DNA of 64,000 bases, taken from contig JAEVHH010000003.1 in the NCBI GenBank assembly GCA_017607445.1, positions 1,054,001 to 1,118,000 on the forward strand. The letters run 5' to 3'. Each line of letters opens with the position of its first letter. The first letter of the stretch is position 1. The notes beneath the pieces are model-generated. The model ran no database searches. It was not told the origin of the DNA and saw nothing but the letters and a program-made list of their open reading frames with translations. Shown here piece after piece: positions 1-11,200 of the stretch. This DNA comes from Histoplasma ohiense (lineage: Eukaryota; Ascomycota; Eurotiomycetes; Onygenales; Ajellomycetaceae). Made by a program: the position numbers and the translations under genes.

Positions 1-1600
1 CTTTTATGGAGTTACGTTCCCTTGTTAATTTTTTTCTATTCTGCTCCGCCAGTCTGGCACTACCAGTCCCTGCGTTTTTGAATCTTGGACCAATTCCATT
101 TAGCCTTTCAATCTCGGCTCCACGCCGACCTTTTTTGACATTTCAAAAGCTTTCGAACAAAACGAAATCGCTAACATACTTGTGAGACTTACTTCATCAT
201 TCTTTTGACCCTGCCGCCACCACCGAGGTTGACCAAGCAAACGCTCTTTGCTGTGATAGAACAATTTACTGCGGGCAACATACATTTACTCCATTATAGG
301 ATACTTGGAGAGATACAATTATCGGCTCAGCAAGTATTGAGCTTCCGCTATTAATTATCCGACACTTTATCCACATCTTGCGACATATCGCTCTATGAGT
401 GGTTTAGCTATTACCTCACCGGAATTGACTTATTTATTTCTTTTTTCTAAAGTTTCGACAAAAACACATACTTTAACAACTTTCATTCTCATCGAACCTT
501 ATTTCCTATGTTTACATCTACATATCTAAGCGCAGCCATACTTTCGGCCCACAGTTCGAGGAACAAATTGATCCATTCACCTATCCATCCATCCCATCAC
601 TCGTGCCGGAATTTTCTCCGCAGCAGGAACATATCCGATTTCTATGAGTTGCTGAAGCCATTTATTCCTCGGTTCTTGTCCTGCCCTGGGTTTATTTCCT
701 CTAAATTGCGTTACGCCGGCTTCAGTACTCACTCACATTACATTTCTCAATTCATCACCTCGACTTCTCTCTGTTTGAATGAAGTTTTGTTCCAACAACT
801 ACCTTCTGTGAACCACCTCTTTTAAATCTACTTATCCTTTTTTATCATCCAGCATTGTCTCCCGTTCTTTATAACCTCGTCCGCTTTCTCCCTCTCCCCC
901 CTTCCCCTCTCTCTGCCTTTTCCTTTTTTTTGCCCAGGGCTTGCATGTGTGACCTAGCCAGAGATGCGAAAAGAGATGTGGGTTTTTCGGGAGGTATTTT
1001 TGAATGGTCGGGATACACTGTGTTTATGCCTAAACAGAAAACAGGGAGGTAATTAGTCGGTTGATTGTGTGGCTGCGTGTTTGCTGGAACCTTCAATCAG
1101 GACTTATGATATTGGAGAATAGTTGCTGGATTATTGAAGGTTATGAGAAGTGAAAGAATCATGTGCTGGCGGACGACGGACTGCTAAAAATGATGGGTGG
1201 GAGGATTGACGTGATGTCCCCTTTTGCTTTGTCCTTCCTTTTAACCGTCTTTCCTTTTTTCCCATCTCTTTAACAACAAAAGGTATTACGACAATGCCAT
1301 GTAGAAATCGAATTAGCAAAAAAGAAAAAAAAAAGAAAAAAAAAGCAAAAGAAACAAATAAAAATATTGATAAATTATTAAGAATTGCTTTTTTGTAACT
1401 ATTGTTGATCCTCGTAATCTAAGGTCGTTCATTCCAATCGCCAAACACGTCCCATATCCAAACACGCGATTCAATTTAACCCTTTTTGGAAATTTTCAAC
1501 CTCACACACATGTTAGGTGTTATACAAACCCAAAGGACAAGACCTAAAAATTCCAATTATCCCGAACTCCAATTGCAGATATTAATACAAATAAAACAAG
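1..1600. other. Left-edge non-coding stretch upstream of SLD5
   Basis: No convincing gene is seen. Pyrimidine-rich runs (about 425-500 and 840-930) and an A-rich run (about 1,318-1,365) are typical of fungal promoters and untranslated leaders. Short open frames, the longest 105 codons at 508-825, show no recognisable domain or splice continuation. Part of it is presumably the promoter and leader of SLD5; a gene to the left may contribute its untranslated end. Confidence 0.5.
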
Positions 1601-2643
1601 ATGAACATCGATGACATTCTCGCCTCCGTTGATCAGCCGGACCTTACATCTCCTGAGGCCACTGTACTCGATGCGCAGCTACTAACACGGCTTTGGGTTA
1701 CAGAGAGGGGCGTGCCGGAGCTACTGCCGTGGCCCGGCGCGCTGATGGAGAGGGTTATGGAGAGGGTTCGGAAGCAGGTGAGTGGATATCACATATGGAT
1801 TGAGTGTTTTGTGTTTTTTGCTGTTTGCGTGAGAGTGGTGCTGGGGTTCGCAGAGATTAAGAATGCAGGGAGGTGACCCAGGAAATGTTCCATCTAGCAT
1901 CAATTGAACCAGCAAAGTTTTCAAACTACACCCTTTTCGCGATACAACAATAACTAAAGAACATATATTATATATTTCTCCAGGTCGAAAAAATTGAGGA
2001 CCTCACCGCCGCGGCCTCCGATCCCTCAACAAGCAAAAATCCAAACACAAACCTCAAACTCTCCATCCTTCAAACAGACCTTTCGCGCACCCAATTTGTA
2101 ATTCGCTCCTTGCTACGCCAACGCCTCTCAAAACTCACGAAGCACAGTTTGCACTACCTGCTCCTCTCGTCCCCACCCTCCTCACAATCTCACCACCAAC
2201 AGCAATCCTCCCAAGCAACCTTCAACACCCCCACCCCGACGCATCCCCCTTCAGCCACAAACGCCTATAAATCATCCATAGACGCATCCACAGGAAAACA
2301 GCCCCTCCTTTCCCCACAAGAGTCCGCGTTCCTCCACACCCATCAATCCCTCCTAACAGCACACTACAACAGCTCTTTCCTCTCGACCTTCCCCGCACAG
2401 CTGCGACGATTAGACGACAATGCGGGCGGGACAAGTATGATTCAAGGCCCTGAGATGAAGGAGGTGGTGTTTGTGCGCTGTTTGGTGGAGGAGGTGAGAA
2501 TTGTTATCCCCGCTGGCGCGGGCGATGAGATGGGGGCCGACGGGGATATATATGGTCGCAGGATGAGGTGGGGAGAGGTGTGGGTTGCGAGGTGGGAAGG
2601 GGTTAAGGAGGCGTGGCGGAGGGGGGAAGTGGAGGTTCTTTAA
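1601..2643 (+). CDS. SLD5: GINS complex subunit Sld5 (two exons)
   Basis: Sld5 is one of the four GINS subunits (Sld5, Psf1, Psf2, Psf3) that join Mcm2-7 and Cdc45 to form the CMG replicative helicase in the nucleus. Exons are 1601-1777 and 1984-2643; the 206-bp intron has a GTGAGT donor and a TCTCCAG acceptor and splits the frame in phase 0. The product is 278 residues. Family marks: the N-terminal MNIDDILASVD, the TERGVPELLPW helix (residues 34-44), RTQFVIRSLLRQRL (94-107) and, further on, HQSLLTAHYNSSFLSTFP and LRRLDD. A Ser/Gln/Pro/Thr-rich insertion near residues 121-166 separates the helices. The C-terminal B domain ends in an acidic EVEVL tail. The length fits fungal Sld5 proteins, which exceed the human protein of about 223 residues because of such insertions. 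The start is the first in-frame ATG before the conserved DDIL motif. Confidence 0.93.
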
Positions 2644-3903
2644 TCTCAGGATTTTGGAGAAGGGTTTAGGCTATATGGCGCTCTTTTTTTATATCTGGTT
2701 TCATAGGGTGGATGTGTCCATGGTTGGATTACAATTTTTGGTTGATTTATGTTTTAACTACAATATGGCTCTGAGCCGTTTAAATGTTGGGCGTCATCTT
2801 TTTTTTTTTTTTTTTTTTGTTTCTTATCACATGGCGATCGTGTTCTTAGACTTGCGCACTTAACACCGCATTGCGTTTCGGCATATTCAATGATTGATGA
2901 ATAAGAGGATGCGAGACTCGATGGACCATTCCTAAAAGAAAATGACATAAATTGATTGTAATCTGTCGAAATGGGAGACGTCTAAGCTCAGGCTCGCAAA
3001 GTAAATCGAAGTACTGTACAAAAGGGCGGAGAAGTCGAGGTGAAGGAGGTTCCTGGCAGTGGGGAAGACCTCCGGGTATCCTTGGGGTATTTGTATTTTT
3101 TGTAAGAGAATGAAGCTTGAGAGTGTTTATGGCTGGTTCACACACTGCACGTATATTCTGGTATAAAAGGGGATGTGTTGGAATCCCTATCGCTCGCTAG
3201 AAGGCCATGCGACCACACCTATTTAAGCAGTGCTGCACCAGCGAGATAGTTACAATGAACCAACCTTCTACCTCCATCAGAATGATTTTTGTCACCGTAT
3301 ATTAAGTTAGCGGTCGCTGAGGATGTGGCCACCAGTTCTAGCAGCAGGAAGCGGTAGTAAAGAGCTAGACCTGGAGATTATCAAAGCAGAGAGAAACGAA
3401 AATTCGAGATGTATTCCACATATCCATTGAAGAACTCCACGCCAAGATAAGATATTATGGTATTCAATGTCCGCTTCTCGTGCATGCCGTAAACTCATCA
3501 TGGTGTGCAGGAAGGAATTAGAAGAGCTAAAGACAGCAAACCCATATTGTTCGCTCCTTTTCCAAATTTCCCATATGATACCGCCCCAATTTGTGAGGGC
3601 AGGCGACGTGACCCAAAGCCGGCGGAGAAGCAAGGAAAGAAATGGAAAATGAGCGCATGTCGCTGAGGAAATGAGCTTGGAAAGGAAATCGCAGAGCTGA
3701 GCTATGAGGAAAAGATCGCTTCGAAAGAACTAACTGGATGCCTAGAGGAGAGTAAGGCAAGGATAAGGAGCCATAAGGAGCCCAGAAATCAAGAAAAATA
3801 GAGAGAAAATGTAGGGGGAGTCATCTAATGTCATCTAGCTACGTGAAAAAAAGGTGTCGCTTTCGTCTTCCGCGCGCGGCGTGTGTAAGCGTAAGTGTCT
3901 TGT
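2644..3903. other. Intergenic stretch between convergent SLD5 and CUL3
   Basis: Both flanking genes end here, so the stretch should hold two 3' untranslated regions. A run of 18-19 T lies near 2,800-2,818. A TATAAAA-like string at about 3,162 has no gene placed to use it. Open frames on either strand (for example 3307-3633 on the minus strand) lack recognisable domains. I found no tRNA-like fold by eye. Confidence 0.5.
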
Positions 3904-6758
3904 CTATGCGTGATATACATAAGCTGGTGGGTCAGAATCGGGAATTCGATCGATGTATTCGCGGTCGATCAGACTTTCGATTCTCTTCTTGACCATGTTC
4001 ACTTCGGGGTTGAACCGGGAGGACAGCTGAGAGATTACTTCTGCCATCAATTGGGAGTGAGAAAGCGTTTTTCTTTGTCTGGTGATGGGTTTTGGGAAAA
4101 TTATGGTCAGCGTTCCTTTCCTTATGCTTTGGAGAAGCGGCGGCATGTTGTTGGGGTGGATTAGGAAGGGACGAGAAAGTTAAACCTTGGAAAACCAAGG
4201 GTGGAGAGTATACACTTACTTCATAATTCGAACAATTGCTGCTTCGATGCTGCCACCGCGCTCCTCACTCATCTTCTTTTCTGTTTCCTGCCGCTCGTCC
4301 TTATTTTCAACTTTGTTGCCTGCACTGCTGACAACACCAATCTTAATTTTAGTATACGGGCTTTGAAATTTTTCGTTGAAGAAGAATCGGTCTGTCGGCT
4401 TCACGTCTTTACTCATAGGTTCTTTCATTAAAACCTGAGTTTTCCGCACTACAGCGAGTGACTGCAAGTTTCTCGAGAGCTCGCTGGTTGGGATATTTGT
4501 CCGTGCTTGGATTTCTTCGAAAGTGAGAGATTTATCTGCAGGTAGATCATTGAAGAGGAGGAGAATGACCATAGCGTAGGTGGATACGTTCAAATCGTGA
4601 CGAGCGACTTTCCCATTGGGTCGCGGAAACGTAGCACGAATATCGGCAGTACCCATACCAGACTGCCATGAAAGTTTGCGTCCGTTGTGTTGTCCGAGGT
4701 AGAATTGTTCGAAGCTTTGCTTGAGCTGTTCGATGTGCTTCGGGTAATTGCAATGAGCAGAAGGAGTGCCGTCTTTATTGGAGCTGGTAACCATTTCCAT
4801 CGGCCACATGGTGCTTGTGAGCACGCTTATTTCGAGGTCAATACGTTTTGGATTCGGGTCTCCTTGTTGCGATACATAATTCGCATACTTGGATGTGAGA
4901 CCACTGGACAGCTCCATATCCTTGAACATCGCTTCTAATTTTTGAGTAAAAGTGTTACCGACTTCCATTTTCATTTTTTCGATCATCTGCCGTTCTGCCT
5001 CTGTGCTTGCGGATCGCTTCATGAGGAGTCTCCGGGAAAGGTGTTTCTTATAATAGCTCTCGAAGCAATCTTTGTCGCGAATATACCTGAGTAGGGTGAT
5101 TCCATTCTCCAAAAGAGTGTCTATTTCTTCCTCTGTTTTACCTCGAATTCCTTTTTTCAAATTTTCATCAAAGAACAGTGACAGATATTCCGAACTTCGA
5201 GAATTCACATTGATAAAATCAGCAAAGCTTGTTGTAATAGATGTTTGCATTGCTTGATCCCGCATGAAAGCCTGCTCCCAAACTTTATCAAACATGGCCT
5301 TCAACTGCAGAACATCATTTACCCATTTTATTGCAGCTGCAGTCTGTAGGTTTACTGGGCCCTTGTCATCAGTGCCCTTAACCTTGGTTCCATTTTGGGC
5401 TTGTTCTGGTTGTTTTTGGATCGGTGGAGGCTCTTGGGGAATTTCGTTGGCTGCTTTATTTATCTCTGATCCTAGTTCAGCAATCCGACCCTGTACAGCG
5501 GATGTCAATGCCCGTTTTTTGACGTCGACCCTTGAATTCAACTCGTAGACATTTTTCAAGTCTCCTAATCGATCGTTGTCTAGCATGTATTTGACCCCGC
5601 TATCTGGCAAAGCCATGACATCTCCGATGTGTTGTTCAATCAAGTTTTCATCAATAACCTGTTTGATCTTGTGTTCTGTCATAGGAGACAATGTGTGTCG
5701 ACAGCGATCTTCCTCCTCTTGTAGCCTTTCCGCTACCCGTTTACAGAAAGTGGAGGCGTCTGCTGTGGCGAGGAGGTGCTGGCCTTCTGCGAGGTAGAAA
5801 AGCCGGCTCGACTCCAGAAAAGCGGGTTCAAAAGAAGTAACATAAAGCTTCCCCGACTCCTCTTCCTTGTCTGTTTCATACAGGCCTTCAAGAATGTACA
5901 TGCAATGCCGTATTAGAGCTCGATCAATAATATTTCCTTCTCGTTCTAGACGGATCATGAGTAGAACGGTGTCCTCAAAGACCTCGGCAACCGTTATCGG
6001 CCTATCACCTCCGACATATGCCTTCAGGATGTAATCGCTGAATAATAACATTGCCATGGAGTAGATCGACGGGCGTTGTTTATCCTGAAGGATTAATTTA
6101 TTCTTTCGGAGATATTAGTACATACAAGAAGCTTACCAGGTAACCTTGCGGCTCTGGAAGAAATGGCTATGTTGGGATTTTGAGAATCTTACCAAGTACA
6201 TAAGCACATCTGTAATCATGCCCATACAAAGCTGATGATCTTCCCAGACTTCTTTGAGCCTCAACAAGAAGCGTTCGCCAGCTAATTTTCTTTCGTTTGT
6301 CTGATCCAGGGTGTCTACCGTGTCCCCTGCCAAAGCAAGCGATGGGGCAATAACCGCGGTAACTTTTGCTAGCACCTCATTTTGAAGCCAGTTCCTTTCC
6401 AGTTCGACTACGTGATCGTAGAGGTCTAGACCCTTTTTTATAAGAACGAGCTGGTATGCATTTCGGTACAATTCTTCGAAGGATAGGTGCGAGGCGTTTT
6501 TTGTATGGATTTCACGAATGGAAGCAGCCAGCACAGCCCATGAAGTGTGGAAATTGGCAGAGCTGTCTCTTGCAGCTATGCTCTAATTTAAATAACCAAA
6601 GGTCAGCTGAAATTCTCTAATGTTTCGTTTGATCCCGTGGTGGAAATATTTTGCTGATGAAGGTGCAAAGCGAGGAGGGAACGGAGGCCTAGTGGGGTGA
6701 CAGATGCAAAACTTACCATTCGCGGAACACGAACTTTGTTTTTCTGTTTCATCGCCAT
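3904..6758 (-). CDS. CUL3: Cullin-3, scaffold of BTB-type ubiquitin ligases (four exons)
   Basis: CUL3 holds a BTB-domain substrate receptor at its N-terminus and the RING protein Rbx1 at its C-terminus. Exons in gene order are 6717-6758, 6193-6582, 4220-6084 and 3904-4078. All introns have GTAAGT/GTAAGA donors and AG acceptors, and the exons sum to 824 codons (823 residues). Visible family marks: NASHLSFEELYRNAYQLVL and WEDHQLCMGMITDVLMYL in the first cullin repeat; LNSRSSEYLSLFFDENLKKG and YYKKHLSRRLL (about residues 488-498) in the cullin homology region; and the neddylation site IVRIMK, whose Lys766 is split by the last intron, in the winged-helix domain ending YVYHA. A Pro/Gln/Lys-rich insertion near residues 358-388 is extra to the human protein. 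Intron 2 (6085-6192) joins MYL to DKQRPSIY, making this loop about six residues shorter than in human CUL3. A micro-exon cannot be excluded, but the obvious candidate (17 nt) breaks the frame. The start ATG at 6758 gives a basic N-terminus like that of other CUL3 proteins. Confidence 0.95.
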
Positions 6759-7268
6759 TCCTCATTTACAAAATAGCATGTTACCATTTCCCGTGAGAAG
6801 TGAAATCTCCCCTGGAGCTGGAGGGAAAAGAGTGAACCGCCGGAGTTCACTGTATAAGGCCGCTGTTACCTTGGCGGGGGAAATCACGGCGAAAAAAGCC
6901 AAAAAGGAGTGTAGGCAGCGACTTAAAATTAAAACAATACAAATGAAAACAGGATGGGATACCGATTCCCCATAGTCCAATAACACGGAGCAGCGCATGG
7001 AATTCGCCTTCTTTTCTCTGTGACGGCGACAGAGACCTGCAAGACGTGCATAACACATTTTGATGCGACGAAGCAATGTACAGCGTAATATAAACGCAGT
7101 CCTGGAATAATGTATTTCCGGATTAGTTTCCGGAATAATTATTTATCCGTCAATTCGCTGTAATTATGTCATGCCAGGAAAAAAACTGTAGAAGAAATAC
7201 CTCCTGAGATATAAAGTGAGATATTCCATAGCTCAATAGTTGACTATTTTATTCCCTTATCCAGAATC
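6759..7268. promoter_or_regulatory. Divergent promoter region of CUL3 and ZIM17
   Basis: The 510-bp gap must hold both promoters. Two direct copies of TTTCCGGA (7115-7122 and 7127-7134), 12 bp apart, lie about 135 bp before the ZIM17 start in an otherwise AT-rich stretch. The spacing suggests a binding site, but no factor is assigned. A 104-codon minus-strand open frame here (6762-7076) is out of frame with CUL3 and shows no domain. Confidence 0.4.
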
Positions 7269-7928
7269 ATGGCTTCCTCCCGACGATTAGTCCAGAGCTT
7301 GGCAACTCGCGCAAACCATGTTTCGCTCATATCACGCTCGTCTAGAACTCGATATTTCATTTCACCTTCATCTACGACCCGCGCAAATCCCTCGCCGCTC
7401 CTCTCCTCCCAATTTTGCAGATATAGCCCAACATCCATCAGGACCCATTCGTCTCTTACAGACAGCAAACCTGTGACCCCCGAAGATGCTGCGCAGAATG
7501 CCCGGCGTCGCGCAGAAGAGCGCGCCTTTCAAATTACATTTACCTGCAAACCATGCGGTCACCGCTCATCACATCGAATCTCGCAACATGGCTACTATAA
7601 AGGAACCGTACTTATCTCTTGTCCTGGCTGCAGGAATAGGCACGTAATCAGCGACCATCTTAACATCTTCATGGATAAAAAGTCTACGCTGGAAGATATC
7701 TTGTCGGAACATGGCCAGACCCTGTTGAAAGGGAAGTTGGACGGTGATGTGGAGTGGTGGGAAGATGGCACAGTGAGGGCTGTTGCAGGAGCCTCTGAGC
7801 GTGAGGTGCAAGGGCAGATGGGCCAGACGGCTCAGCAACAACAAAATGCTGGTGTTCCACGGGAACAGGAACAGACCAAGGAGCAGGCGGATGAGATCAA
7901 GCAACCCGGACATAGAGGGCAACCTTGA
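7269..7928 (+). CDS. ZIM17: Mitochondrial Hsp70 escort protein Zim17/Tim15 (DNL zinc finger)
   Basis: Zim17 (Tim15, Hep1) keeps matrix Hsp70 (Ssc1) soluble and supports TIM23-driven import and Fe-S cluster assembly. The single-exon product is 219 residues. Residues 1 to about 65 are rich in Arg, Ser and Thr and nearly free of acidic residues, as expected of a matrix-targeting presequence. The DNL-type zinc finger follows: FTCKPCGHRSSH (Cys93, Cys96) and GTVLISCPGCRNRHVI (Cys118, Cys121), then DHLNIF, which takes the place of the DNL tripeptide as in yeast Zim17. The Gln/Glu-rich tail after about residue 175 is not conserved. The start is the first ATG and gives the presequence. The gene is divergent from CUL3 and convergent with UTP20. 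Confidence 0.94.
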   Translation: MASSRRLVQSLATRANHVSLISRSSRTRYFISPSSTTRANPSPLLSSQFCRYSPTSIRTHSSLTDSKPVTPEDAAQNARRRAEERAFQITFTCKPCGHRSSHRISQHGYYKGTVLISCPGCRNRHVISDHLNIFMDKKSTLEDILSEHGQTLLKGKLDGDVEWWEDGTVRAVAGASEREVQGQMGQTAQQQQNAGVPREQEQTKEQADEIKQPGHRGQP

Positions 7929-8264
7929 CCGATCGTGGTGTTATTTTATTTTTTTCGAGAGTTTCACTTCCGTGGATATCTGTATTTGCAGATATGGGTT
8001 ATTATTAAATAGGGGCGTTGCTTGGACACTTCTCTTTATATGATACCGGCATTGGAATTTTCTTCGCTACTTTAATCACTGTATACTATATTACACATGA
8101 ATGATAGAGACATAAAATGCTGTGTCATCTTGCCAGTTGATGAAATTCAGACTAGAAATTTGAATTATTTCCCCCCAGAACGCCATTTATTTCCGAAATA
8201 TCACCATCGGGCAATGTAATAACCTCAATAAATGTAAATAGAAGAAAATGGTGAGGAAAACCGT
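7929..8264. other. Short gap between convergent ZIM17 and UTP20
   Basis: AT-rich 3' flank shared by the two genes, with no coding signal. T-rich and TATATT-rich runs at about 7,944-7,958 and 8,083-8,095 could serve 3'-end formation; this is inference. Confidence 0.5.
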
Positions 8265-11200
8265 CTACCAACCACGTCTCCGCTCCTGATATTCTATGCC
8301 CTTTTCCTTCCTCTTCTCCCGCTTGCGGTCATTCTTCCGCTTCTTTTCTCTGCCAAACTTCTCAGGATCAGTAACAGCTTCGACGCGCCTCTTGACTCTT
8401 CTGGCCTCCCGTCTGGACCTAACACTCTCACGAGCAACCGTCAATTGTGTTACGAAATCAGTTGTGCCTAACCTCTTTTGCAACAAATCGAGGATCTCCT
8501 GGCTGCTACTAACAAGGGACTTGTAAGTATCCTGGAACTGCTCGTCGAGGGAGCGAGGCGCAGGGATGGATGGGTCAGTTAGATGTAGTAACGGAAGAAG
8601 AATTGTCTGGAGAGATGGAGTTATTTGAGTGACGTCAAGATGAGTGCAAAGAGCTGCGAGAAGTTTCATGGAAGCCTTTTTACTGATCAAAGAATCTGCA
8701 CGGGTCGTTCTAGGTTCTTGCCGAAGGATGGCAGCTGCTCGTTCGAAGATAAATTCGATTGCTGGCTTGTTTTGTTTCATGGGTTTCGCCGCAGCCGGGT
8801 CAATGTTGTCGCTTTCGTCGCCTTCGTCGCTAACATCGTCAGGCAAATCTTCTACCTTCTTTGAAAGCTCGAGGTTATTCTGGCTGAAGCAACGTCCAAG
8901 GAACACCAGGTTTCTGATCGTTTGGGTTGCGAGATCTTCAGAAACGGTTGCTGACTTTAGACATAGCAGACTGGCTCGCGTAATGTCCAGCATCGTGCTG
9001 CCTTCGAGTTTAAGACCAGATGCGCTGATGAGCGGAACGGAACCATAACCGATGGAGGCATTTCCTTTCGCTTCGTCTGCAAGCCATATTCCAATTAAAT
9101 TTGCTGCGCATGACTTTATCCAGACATGTGGATAGAAAAGGCTTTCGCAAACATAGCGCCAAATATTCTCGCAATCCCCCGACAATGCGATGCCTGGAAA
9201 GAGTTGGCATACTTTTGTGAAGAGCTGTAGCGAATGATATAGCACTTCCCATCCTTCCCCTTCGCGATTCTTCACTGCAGGGCCAATGATTCGAGGCAAT
9301 CGGTGCGCAACAAACAGCACTTCATCATCCTTATTCTTCCGATCTGATTCCAAGAATATCCTGATGGCTTGTAACCCAGTGGTTGTGAGCAATGGGTTTT
9401 GGGATTGTTCCAACCAGGACCGGAGAGGAGAGAGCATAGACTGTAACTGCTCTGAATCAGCACGGTTGAAGATATCATGAAGAAGAACTCCAGCCATCTC
9501 TCGACATTCAACTGCGTCATCGTTAGACATAACCATTACCACTGGTATAAAAAAAGTGCTAACAATATCCTGAGCAGGGTCTCCATTGGTCTTTGAGAGA
9601 AGAAGATGAATCGCTTCCATAACACACTGACGGCCTTCTTTATGCTGATAGTCAAGGTTTTTGGCGAGGAACCCAAGTTGTTTTGTCCATCTGCTCTTGG
9701 CTTGAGGGTATTCAATCATAAAGTGTACGAAGACACCTCTTGCGAGGTCACGAGCGCTCCTTGTATGATTTGTTACCATCATCGCCGCAACATTGTCAAC
9801 AAGCTCATATATCTCAGGAACGATAAATTTACGAGACATCACTGCCCGAATAAAATTGAAAGCAACCCCTTGGCGATCAGGTTCCTCGATATCGGCAGTT
9901 ATTCGCTTCAACAAATAACCAAGGTGAGAGTCCTTGAGCTTTGTGCTCTTGAGTTCGCGTAGAATGGAAGCGATAAGTTTCAAGGCGGCTTGCGCAGCTT
10001 CCGTATTTGTGTTTGGGGCTTCCTTGATCATTTTAATGGCTTCCATTAGATATACCTCAGAGTTTCTATCGAGTTCGGGGAGTGGGATTTTAATGATCGT
10101 GGATAGGAGCCTAATGGCAGACAGTTTGACCTCTTCATAGCTCTGTAACATGGCGTCTCCAATAATGGGAAGGAATCCGGCAACGTTGGCGGCAGTCATG
10201 AGCGATTGGTGCTTATTTAGTACGGCGCGGAGAACATCAAGGCCAAAGCGAGAAAGCTTGTAAATATATGAGGATGTGCTTCCTCGATTCATGCGGTTCC
10301 TCGGATTGAGCAAATTGACGATGAAACGGGCTCTGTTTCCTTGCTCATGGGATTCAATCTGCAGCGCTTCAGTTTTGTATGACTCCTTTATCACCTCGTA
10401 ACAGAAAACTAGAAGATCGCGGCTTTCAGCACCAGGGTTCCGCAGCAGGCCGATGCCAATTCGTCTAAGCAGTTCATCGACTTTTCTGATGATAGCGGCC
10501 GTGAGTTTCTCTCGCAAAAGCGCTTGCACTGGGTTGATAAGAGCCGAGAGATGGCGAATTGTGGAGATTTTCGCGAGAAGTTCCATGGAATCATAGCTTT
10601 TGCTACTTTTTACCTCCTTCATTTTGCTCACATACTCTTCAGCATCCTTCTCCTGGCCAACGGTGCCGAAAATATCATCCATCACTACCGCTGCGAGGGC
10701 GTCAAGATTCTGATCCAAGTCGCCCGGCTCAAAATAATCACTAGTCGTCACGAGAATAGAGTGGACTGTAAAGGATAACACGTGAAGTTGGTATCCCTTT
10801 GTCAACGTGCTCCGCAATTCTTTTAGAATATATCCAAAATAAGATGGCCCAAGAATAAGTGCGACATCAGCGAGTGTTCTTCTGGCCAAATCTCTAGCAT
10901 CCTGAGACCGACTTTTAAGAACATTAGCTAGGTCTAGAAGTAGGGAGGGGAGGAGAAGAGCCATGTCTTCCTCAGGAAGAAGCCTCAGTAACTTGACAGT
11001 TATAACTGCAACTGGAATGCGAAGATGAACTTCAGATTCATCCTTCTGATGCACAAATTCAGATAAGAAAGGGATGAAGTTGCTTTTCAGTTCCGTGTAA
11101 ATGCGAGTTTCCGCAGGCAAAGTCTTGGAGAGATTGGTCTTAGGTGCAGGTTTTTCCTCAGTGCTTTCCGCTTTTCCATCCTCAGTAACAGGATGATCTT

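Noticed and set aside
508..825. 105-codon plus-strand open frame upstream of SLD5
   Set aside because: No domain, pyrimidine-rich composition and no splice continuation; looks like leader or promoter sequence.
3307..3633. 108-codon minus-strand open frame downstream of CUL3
   Set aside because: No recognisable motif, and overlapping open frames on both strands of similar length indicate chance.
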